The notes under the pieces: generated by a model
Told to the model about the DNA's origin: nothing
The model's input: only the letters and a program-made list of their open reading frames with translations
Databases searched by the model: none
Origin: an uncultured Eubacteriales bacterium
Lineage (GTDB): Bacteria > Bacillota > Clostridia > Oscillospirales > UBA644
NCBI GenBank assembly: GCA_934438175.1
Contig: CAKSBH010000003.1
Location: forward strand, 122,638 to 186,637
DNA: 64,000 bases
Reading direction: 5' to 3'
Made by a program: the position numbers and the translations under genes
Part shown: positions 58,894 through 64,000 of the stretch, in pieces
Position numbering within the stretch: position 1 is the stretch's first letter
How the letters are laid out: the number at the start of each line of letters is the position of its first letter

Positions 58894-59153
58894 GGAAAAT
58901 CCTCCCGGTATCAAAAGTTTTTCAAAAAACAAAAAAGTGTTCCGGAAGGCGCACCTGCGATAAAGCAGGCAGCCCATGGGCGGTGCTTGGGGAGACGGCA
59001 TGGCAGATTGATTCTGCCGTGCCGTTTTTCTGTTTTCACTTGTTTTGCTTATACTTTTACGCATTTTTGCGCTGCTTGCTATCGTTACGATACTTTTGCT
59101 CACGCCGACGCGGATTTCAGAGTGTCGGCGTTTTTATGTTTTTGCGGTATTCG
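58894..59153. other. Intergenic region at the left edge of the mobile element
   Basis: No gene is supported. It holds two hairpins followed by T runs on the plus strand: ACGGCA-TGGCAGA/TCTGCC-GTGCCGT (about 58992-59023) and CGCCGACGC/GTGTCGGCG (about 59103-59131). The element boundary probably lies here. I could not identify an attachment site without the other end. Confidence 0.5.
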
Positions 59154-60872
59154 TTACCCGTATACCCGAATGTTCGTATTGGCAGTGTCTCCCGCGTAAA
59201 CTCTTGTTCTGTTTCTGCCGGATTTCAGGTGTTCCTGAAACAGTCGTTCCATTTCCTCCGGGTCGGAGGGGTAGATGATGCCGACGCCGGAATAGTAGAT
59301 GTCGATGTCCTGATGCCTCACGCCGTCGATCTTCCTCGCTTCATGTACCACGATCTTTGAAACAAAGCGGTGGACAAGCTCAGGTGTCAGCACGGTCGGC
59401 TCCGTGACCGACTTCACCATGCGGATGAACTTTCCGATCCCTTCGGTCTGTTCCTCGGATGCCGCAAGTTCGGCTTTCATAGCTTCGACAGCTGTTTTCT
59501 TTTCCGACTGTTCGGTTTCGTATCCGGCAGAGAGCATTTGGAATCGCTCGTCGGATATTTTTCCGGCAACATTGTCTTCGTACAGTCTGCGAAACAGCAG
59601 ATCAAGCTCGGCGATCCGTTTCTCCGCCTTTTCCAGCTCGCGCTTCTTCCGTGCCTGTTCTTTTTTCTGTTCCTCCAGCGAGCGGTTTTGCAACTCTTCG
59701 GCGAAGCGATTTTCAAATGTTCTTACATACCAGAACACGCGGCGCATGCTTTCAAGCACCGCTTTCTGTATATAGACATCGCGGATGAAATGAGCGGTAC
59801 ATTTGCCCTTGGTTTTTCGTGCGGACGAGCAGGTGAACCAATTCTGCTCCGGTCTGAAGTTTTTCGCCGTACAGAAATAGAGTTTTTCACCGCAGTCGGC
59901 ACAGAACACCATACCGGAAAACAGGCTTTGCTTCCCCTCACGGGTCGGCCTGCGCTTGTTTTTGCGAAGCTCCTGAACCTGCTCAAATGTGGCACGGTCA
60001 ATGATGGCGGGATGGGTGTCGGGAAAGACTTTCCAGTCCTCTTTCGGGCGGTCGATCTTCTTTTTGTTTTTGAAGGATTTTGTGGTAGAGCGAAAATTGA
60101 CGGTATCGCCCGTGTATTCCTGCCGCTCCAGCATATCGGCGACGGCGGTCTGTACCCACCTGCCCGGGACAGCCGGCTGTGACGGAAAATGATACCCCAA
60201 GGCATTGAAATGCTCGGCGGGTGTCGGTATCCCTTCGGCTGTCAGTCTGTCGGCGATCTGCGTCGGCCCGAAGCCCTGCATACAGAGATCGAATACCTTT
60301 CTTACTACCTCTGCTGCTTCCTCATCGACGATCCATTTTGTCTTGTCTTCCGGATTCTTCAGATAACCGTATGGCGGAGTGGTCGATAATGGAACGCCGG
60401 ATTCGCCCTTGCTGCGGAATACCGCCCGAACCTTTTGTGAGGTGTTCTTGGCGTGCATTTCGTTGAACCAGTCCTGCACGGGCAGAAAGTCGCTCAGACC
60501 TTTTGCGGAATCGATGTTGTCCATAATGGCGATATATCGCACGCCCATACGGTCAAATTCTTCTTCCAGCAGTTGCCCGACGACCAGCCGGTTTCTGCCG
60601 AGCCTTGAATGATCTTTTACGATCAGGGTGCCGACCTTGCCCGCCTCGGCAAGCTCCATGAACTCCATAAAAGCGGGACGGGCAAAATTTGTGCCGGACC
60701 ATCCGTCATCGACAAAAAATCTTGTGTTTTGAAATCCGTTTTCTTTTGCGTAACGCGCAAGTATATTTTTCTGATTGGTAATGGAATTGCTCTCGCCCTC
60801 CGATTCGTCGTCTCTGGAGAGACGGCAATAGAGCGCGGTGATCTTCGTATCCGACATCGGTGTATTTTTCAT
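59154..60872 (-). CDS. Large serine recombinase (DUF4368-type integrase)
   Basis: The 572-aa recombinase has a resolvase catalytic domain with the nucleophile in ALYCRLSRDDE (Ser about 19) and VKDHSRLGRNRL. A recombinase domain follows (GYLKNPEDKTKW, FGPTQIADRLTAEGIPTP), then a zinc ribbon with CADCGEKLYFC and WFTCSSARKTKGKC, a Glu/Lys/Arg coiled coil (about 400-470), and the conserved C-terminal IDIYYSGVGII. It integrates and excises DNA between att sites. ATG at 60872 is 9 bases from AAAGGAG; the ATG at 60878 is too close. Confidence 0.93.
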   Translation of the reverse strand: MKNTPMSDTKITALYCRLSRDDESEGESNSITNQKNILARYAKENGFQNTRFFVDDGWSGTNFARPAFMEFMELAEAGKVGTLIVKDHSRLGRNRLVVGQLLEEEFDRMGVRYIAIMDNIDSAKGLSDFLPVQDWFNEMHAKNTSQKVRAVFRSKGESGVPLSTTPPYGYLKNPEDKTKWIVDEEAAEVVRKVFDLCMQGFGPTQIADRLTAEGIPTPAEHFNALGYHFPSQPAVPGRWVQTAVADMLERQEYTGDTVNFRSTTKSFKNKKKIDRPKEDWKVFPDTHPAIIDRATFEQVQELRKNKRRPTREGKQSLFSGMVFCADCGEKLYFCTAKNFRPEQNWFTCSSARKTKGKCTAHFIRDVYIQKAVLESMRRVFWYVRTFENRFAEELQNRSLEEQKKEQARKKRELEKAEKRIAELDLLFRRLYEDNVAGKISDERFQMLSAGYETEQSEKKTAVEAMKAELAASEEQTEGIGKFIRMVKSVTEPTVLTPELVHRFVSKIVVHEARKIDGVRHQDIDIYYSGVGIIYPSDPEEMERLFQEHLKSGRNRTRVYAGDTANTNIRVYG

Positions 60873-60930
60873 TTTCATTGACTCCTTTCGTTCCGATCGG
60901 TTTGTCGGATGCGGCGAATTGCAGATTTAC

Positions 60931-61425
60931 TTATGATTGTGTATTTGCCACACGCTTGACGGTGTCCGCTACCGTTTCCTCGGTTTTCCCCTCAAAACAG
61001 GAACGGACATGAAGCACGGTCGTGCCGAAATTCATATCGAAATCCATTCTGTTAAAACGATCCATGCGACGGAAGTATGCGATGCGCTCGTCACGCGACA
61101 GCTTCATCAGCGCCTCGGTTTCCTCATCTACTGCACAAAGCAGTTTTTCCATTTCCGGAGATCCGTCAAGCAGCCATATTTCACCGCGACGGTCAAGCCA
61201 CACGCGATAGTGCATCTTCATACGCAGGCGGGTTAACCATCCGGCGCTCCGATACTCCGGCGTTTCTTCAAAGTGGTCGATGGCGTAGCGTTCAAGCTCT
61301 GCCTGCTTTCGTTTTTTCGCTTCCCGTTCGTCGCGTATAACCTTCCATTCCTCATCGGTAATGCCCTTGGGTTTGGAATCTGTTAATAGTCGTATGAACT
61401 GACAAAAGCGTTCCTTCACTTGCAT
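60931..61425 (-). CDS. Mobile-element protein, unknown
   Basis: The 164-aa, charged, probably cytoplasmic protein opens MQVKERFCQFIRLLTDSKPK and has GITDEEWKVIRDEREAKKRK, rich in Arg, Glu and Lys. I do not recognise it. GGAGGAGG precedes the start at 61425. It lies between the repressor and the recombinase, 58 bases before the latter, so a role as recombination directionality factor or relaxosome accessory is possible but unsupported. Confidence 0.7.
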   Translation of the reverse strand: MQVKERFCQFIRLLTDSKPKGITDEEWKVIRDEREAKKRKQAELERYAIDHFEETPEYRSAGWLTRLRMKMHYRVWLDRRGEIWLLDGSPEMEKLLCAVDEETEALMKLSRDERIAYFRRMDRFNRMDFDMNFGTTVLHVRSCFEGKTEETVADTVKRVANTQS

Positions 61426-61493
61426 ATGACCTCCTCCTTGTTTTTTATTTGACTGCCTTTGTCCGTACAAAGGCGATTCTTGCTGAAACGGCT

Positions 61494-62099
61494 TCACAGT
61501 GATTTGATGACCTTGATCGCCACGCCCTGAATGGTCACATTGTGTTCCTCACGGTCAGGGTAATCAGGATTCTCGGCGTGCAACAGATAAGCCTGCTTGT
61601 CGGGCAGATAGGTGACGGTTTTGAGCAAGGTTTCCCGCCCGTCAACAAGTACGACGGCATAGTCGCCGTCCTTGCAGGCGTTTTGCTCACGAACGATTAC
61701 CAGATCTCCGTCATCCACCCCGATGCCTGTCATAGAGTCACCTTTGGCGGTGAGGATGAAGAATGTTCCGTCGCCGACAAGCGATTTTGGGAGTGGCAGT
61801 ACCTCCGCAGGTTCCACATTGACTTCGGTCGGCAAGCCGCACGACACGGTACTGTCATAGCGGGCGACAGGCGTGATGTCGGTCATGATACGGGAAAGGT
61901 CGGTTTCAATGCTCCGCCTGCCGTTGTATTCAATCTCGCCGTGCCCCTTCATATCAGTCAGATAGCGTTGCACTGCGGTCTTGGATATCCCCGTACCTGC
62001 GGCAATGTCGCGTACGGTCGGGGACTTATGATGGTCAAGATAATATTCATCGATAAACGCTCGGATCTTCGTAAAACGTTCTGCGTCCAATGCTTTCAT
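61494..62099 (-). CDS. LexA-like self-cleaving repressor (S24 family)
   Basis: The 201-aa protein has a LexA-type winged helix (about 1-65, with SPTVRDIAAGTGISKTAVQRY) and an S24 peptidase domain. The probable cleavage site is Cys87-Gly88 (STVSCGLP), the nucleophile Ser122 (KGDSMTGIG) and the general base Lys160 (ETLLKTV). Their spacing fits LexA. DNA damage would trigger self-cleavage and switch on the element. The start at 62099 follows AGAGG. Its promoter carries a strong palindrome. Confidence 0.9.
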   Translation of the reverse strand: MKALDAERFTKIRAFIDEYYLDHHKSPTVRDIAAGTGISKTAVQRYLTDMKGHGEIEYNGRRSIETDLSRIMTDITPVARYDSTVSCGLPTEVNVEPAEVLPLPKSLVGDGTFFILTAKGDSMTGIGVDDGDLVIVREQNACKDGDYAVVLVDGRETLLKTVTYLPDKQAYLLHAENPDYPDREEHNVTIQGVAIKVIKSL

Positions 62100-62118
62100 A
62101 GACACCTCTTTCTATATA

Positions 62119-62170
62119 GCGGTACAATAGTACCGCATATTATTATAGCATCACTCGCGCAACTTGTCAA
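62119..62170 (-). promoter_or_regulatory. Promoter and operator of the repressor-recombinase operon
   Basis: Minus-strand TTGACA (62170-62165), 17 bases, TATAAT (62147-62142). A perfect palindrome GCGGTAC (62119-62125), four bases, GTACCGC (62130-62136) covers the transcription start. The N4 spacing is that of Gram-positive LexA boxes (GAAC-N4-GTTC), so self-repression by the LexA-like protein is likely. Confidence 0.8.
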
Positions 62171-62662
62171 GAGAAAGAAGAAAAGATTTTTAATCTATTT
62201 GTTGTCGGCACACAAGCAGGAAAACTACATAGCGTTGCCCTGCCAGAGGGGTATTAGGGGAGGTATCCCCTCACAAGCGAATGTACCGAAAAACCGGTGG
62301 GAGGCATCCGGGTGGGAGGTATCATTCAGTGCTTGCTGAGAGTGAAGGACAAAAGAAAAATTCTCCGTATGCGTGCATGAAAGCCGCAAGGAACCGAATA
62401 CAAACAGGAGCAAGGCGTAATTACCGATTGAAACTTCGAAAAAAAGAAAAGCCGCTCCGGTGTGTACGACCTCCGAAACGACTGTGTCTGTCTTTAATTC
62501 TTAGCAAGCACTGAATCTGGGTGCTCATTCCATGGTGCTCACACCCGGATTCTCTTGGGGGACACCCCTTGTACCCCGTGGTAGATGTCAGTTCTGTAAT
62601 CAGATTTTAAGGAGTGCTTACGTCCTGTTTTTTTCTATGAACACCGTTCCTTGCCAGAAAGA
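62171..62662. other. Noncoding region with iteron-like repeats and nested inverted repeats
   Basis: GGGAGGYATC occurs three times (62258-62267, 62299-62308, 62314-62323), the last two inside a 13-base tandem repeat. ATTCAGTGCTTGCTGAG (62324-62340) pairs with CTTAGCAAGCACTGAAT (62500-62516), and outside it ATCCGGGTG (62306-62314) pairs with CACCCGGAT (62542-62550). GAGGGGTA/TATCCCCTC makes a further hairpin near 62247-62271. It looks like an origin of transfer or replication, or a structured RNA. Confidence 0.55.
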
Positions 62663-63064
62663 TTATTCTTTATTTCCTGTTATGAAGTAATCGCAGTATT
62701 CGCCACCGTTTGCCAGCGTCTGCTTTCTGTGAAGCACGCCGTGCTGAAGTGTAATCATCACTTCGTCAAGCTCGCAGAACAGCGGCATCAGTTCGGAAAC
62801 ACCGAGTTTCTCCGTGTAAATGCAAATCGGACAGCGGGTAATGCGATAGTAGCAGGCGCCATCATACGGCTGCCCGACGAAATCCACCTTGAAGGAGGTC
62901 GGGTAGAGCTTTTCTTTCTCGGGCGTATACCACTTGGCATATTTGACCACACTCTTTTTATTTTCCGCCTTGCCGCGGTCGGTATTCAGGTCGGTTTTGG
63001 CAAAATACCACTTGATATGGTAAAGCCATTTTTTCAAGCATACAGAATAAAAACCATTTTTCAT
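62663..63064 (-). CDS. L-2-amino-thiazoline-4-carboxylic acid hydrolase family protein, N-terminally short
   Basis: The 133-aa protein matches the C-terminal part of this family: YYRITRCPICIYTEKLGVSE and MPLFCELDEVMITLQHGVL, then GGEYCDYFITG. Family members are usually 200 aa or more, and here the N-terminal part is missing or replaced. The ribosome site is weak (AGAAGG). It is divergent from the TetR gene. It may be a truncated relic at the edge of the mobile element. Confidence 0.6.
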   Translation of the reverse strand: MKNGFYSVCLKKWLYHIKWYFAKTDLNTDRGKAENKKSVVKYAKWYTPEKEKLYPTSFKVDFVGQPYDGACYYRITRCPICIYTEKLGVSELMPLFCELDEVMITLQHGVLHRKQTLANGGEYCDYFITGNKE

Positions 63065-63146
63065 ATTTCAAAGCCTTCTGTCGCCATCATCGAAAACTGC
63101 AAGAGCAAGCATGAATTATTTTTTTGAAAAAACTTTTTCAAATCTC

Positions 63147-63202
63147 TTGCATTTTCCATGCCGCCGTGCTATAATAACACTGTTATTGATAATGGCGTTA
63201 TT
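63147..63202 (+). promoter_or_regulatory. Promoter and double operator of the second TetR gene
   Basis: TTGCAT (63147-63152), 17 bases, TATAAT (63170-63175). Two palindromes follow: AATAAC-ACT-GTTATT (63173-63187) and ATAATGGCGTTAT (about 63190-63202), which likely bind the encoded TetR protein. Confidence 0.65.
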
Positions 63203-63223
63203 GATGTGAAAGGAGACGGGGCG

Positions 63224-63832
63224 ATGGCAAGTAAAGATCACTCTCTTGACAGCGGCATTGCGCAAGCCGCATATCAAGAATTTCTTACCTGCGGGTTTCA
63301 GAAGGCTTCGCTCCACAAGATCGCCGAAAAAGCCGGCGTCACGACCGGCGCCATCTACACGCGGTATCAGAATAAGGACGCACTGTTTGTCAGCCTCCTG
63401 CAAGGCTTTTTCAAAACGATGGAGGAAATATTTTCGCCTGCCGAGCAGGAATACGAGCGGGCGAGGAAAAGCGCCCGTGCGGAGGATATTATCCGTGCCA
63501 TCAACGTGGAGGAGGGCATCTATTTCCGCCTGCTGACCGAACATTATGACGACTGTACCCTGTTTTTCAGCCGCAGCGACGGAAGCTCGGTCGAGCGGAT
63601 GCTAAAGGAGCTGATGGAGCGCAAAACAAAGCAAACCATTGATTTTTTTACCGAGGTCTACGGCAAAGCGCCAAACGGGGACGCCATCCGACTGCTGATG
63701 GGCTCGCAGTTCTGGTATTTCCGGCAGCTGCTGGACGAACATCTCGAGGAAGATCAGATGTTTGCCTGCCTCCGGTCCATTCTCGACTTCTTCAACGCCG
63801 GCTGGCGGCAGCTGTGCGATACCCTGAAATAA
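63224..63832 (+). CDS. TetR/AcrR family transcriptional regulator
   Basis: The 202-aa protein has an N-terminal helix-turn-helix with LHKIAEKAGVTTGAIYTRYQNKD and LFVSLLQGF, then a ligand-binding region. AAAGGAG precedes the ATG at 63224. The next gene starts an ABC ATPase in the same direction, so it probably regulates a transporter. Confidence 0.9.
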   Translation: MASKDHSLDSGIAQAAYQEFLTCGFQKASLHKIAEKAGVTTGAIYTRYQNKDALFVSLLQGFFKTMEEIFSPAEQEYERARKSARAEDIIRAINVEEGIYFRLLTEHYDDCTLFFSRSDGSSVERMLKELMERKTKQTIDFFTEVYGKAPNGDAIRLLMGSQFWYFRQLLDEHLEEDQMFACLRSILDFFNAGWRQLCDTLK

Positions 63833-63845
63833 ACAGCCGAAAGTT

Positions 63846-63870
63846 TCGGGCGGTTCCCACTCCGCCCGTT
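63846..63870 (+). terminator. Weak terminator after the TetR gene
   Basis: GGGCGG and CCGCCC (about 63848-63868) with an 8-base loop are followed by GTTTCTT. Confidence 0.5.
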
Positions 63871-63884
63871 TCTTACGGCAAACA

Positions 63885-63900
63885 GTTAGGCTATGCTAAC
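63885..63900 (+). promoter_or_regulatory. Candidate metal (DtxR-type) operator
   Basis: GTTAG (63885-63889), six bases, CTAAC (63896-63900), followed by TAAC. The stretch from TTAGG resembles the iron box of DtxR/IdeR regulators (TTAGG-N-CTAA pattern). It is 20 bases before the ABC ATPase start and resembles the palindrome at 26810. Confidence 0.45.
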
Positions 63901-63919
63901 TAACAGAAAAGAGATAACC

Positions 63920-64000
63920 ATGATAGATTTTGAATTTGAATTTCAATACGCAGAGGAAAAGACACCGGTGCTCAGACAGACTGCCGGAAGCATTCCAAAG
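63920..64000 (+). CDS. ABC transporter ATP-binding protein, start only
   Basis: Only 27 codons lie in the window, beginning MIDFEFEFQYAEEKTPVLRQ and then TAGSIPK. The pattern of an FQYAE start and LRQ-x-IPKG before Walker A fits the ATPase of an ECF-type or related importer. The rest, including Walker A, is outside the window. The ribosome site is weak (AGAGAT). Confidence 0.55.
   Translation, partial: MIDFEFEFQYAEEKTPVLRQTAGSIPK

Larger units (their letters stand above)
59154..62170 (-). mobile_element. Mobile element: serine recombinase, unknown gene, LexA-like repressor
   Basis: Three minus-strand genes under one promoter (repressor first, recombinase last) form a compact integration module. 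Gene style differs from the neighbourhood (GGTG/CGATG-rich codons). No conjugation or cargo genes are visible, so this may be the control end of a larger element running past 62.6 kb, or a relic. Confidence 0.65.

Noticed and set aside
62281..62514. 77-codon very basic plus-strand frame in the repeat region
   Set aside because: No ribosome site, Arg/Lys-rich composition, and its end coincides with the arm of the large inverted repeat; more likely noncoding, though kept in mind in the finding.
63065..63146. Possible att site between the truncated hydrolase and the TetR gene
   Set aside because: No repeat of this sequence was found near the recombinase end, so a boundary cannot be assigned.
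1..64000. CRISPR arrays, rRNA genes, insertion sequences with terminal repeats
   Set aside because: No regularly spaced direct repeats of 25-40 bases, no rRNA-like sequence, and no transposase gene were seen. The only recombinase is the serine integrase at 59154.

Overview
The window looks like a chromosomal segment of an uncultured anaerobic gut or rumen Clostridia (Firmicutes), of the Oscillospirales/Christensenellales kind. This is inferred from several signs: roughly balanced GC, strong AGGAGG-type ribosome sites with frequent TTG and GTG starts, canonical TTGACA-N17-TATAAT promoters, a CIRCE-controlled groESL operon, the DUF2232-gdpP-rplI-dnaB order, a PyrR attenuator, a UPF0340 gene, and polysaccharide genes (GH27, GH16, rhamnulokinase, a dockerin-bearing LRR protein). 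No rRNA and no CRISPR array is present.

Layout. 0-7 kb: a surface 5'-nucleotidase, a tiny conserved-looking protein, then rhaB, an M20 dipeptidase and a UPF0340 gene on the minus strand, divergent from a CBM9-like gene. 7-18 kb: groES-groEL and a housekeeping run (DUF2232, gdpP, rplI, dnaB, tilS, hpt, ftsH). 18-26 kb: mostly minus-strand surface and membrane genes (alpha-galactosidase, Na/Ca exchanger, LRR-dockerin protein, YczE-like protein, LytTR regulator with a LiaF-like partner). 26-33.4 kb: a TetR-HMA-ABC exporter cluster, then the methionine transporter metQ-metN-metI. 33.8-37.2 kb: a sigma factor with a very large C-terminal part, a low-GC patch of small ORFs, and five minus-strand tRNAs. 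37.3-50.2 kb: an RNA methyltransferase, secG, a phosphoesterase, pyrR-uraA, tmcAL, and the long pyrH-frr-uppS-cdsA-dxr-rseP-ispG run ending in a VanY-like gene. 50-58 kb: a glycerol-3-phosphate-dehydrogenase-like three-gene operon with a DMT transporter, an RlmI-type methyltransferase, a second VanY peptidase and a COG2509 flavoprotein. 58-64 kb: a frameshifted GH16 gene, then a mobile element (large serine recombinase, unknown protein, LexA-like repressor, structured repeat region), a truncated hydrolase, a TetR gene and the start of an ABC ATPase.

The most interesting signal is not a protein family. Upstream of metQ on the minus strand lies a complete candidate transcription attenuator. It has a consensus promoter, a 35-codon leader peptide with seven Met codons including Met-Met-Met, a segment that can pair over 10 bp with the 5' arm of the following hairpin, and a run of seven U. 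Methionine genes in Firmicutes are usually controlled by S-box or Met T-box RNAs, and I see neither here. A second unexplained object is the 300-base region next to the mobile element repressor, with three iteron-like repeats and nested inverted repeats.

Several genes have starts moved inward or to GTG/TTG because that is where the ribosome site lies. Functional names come from recognising motifs by eye; no database search was run.
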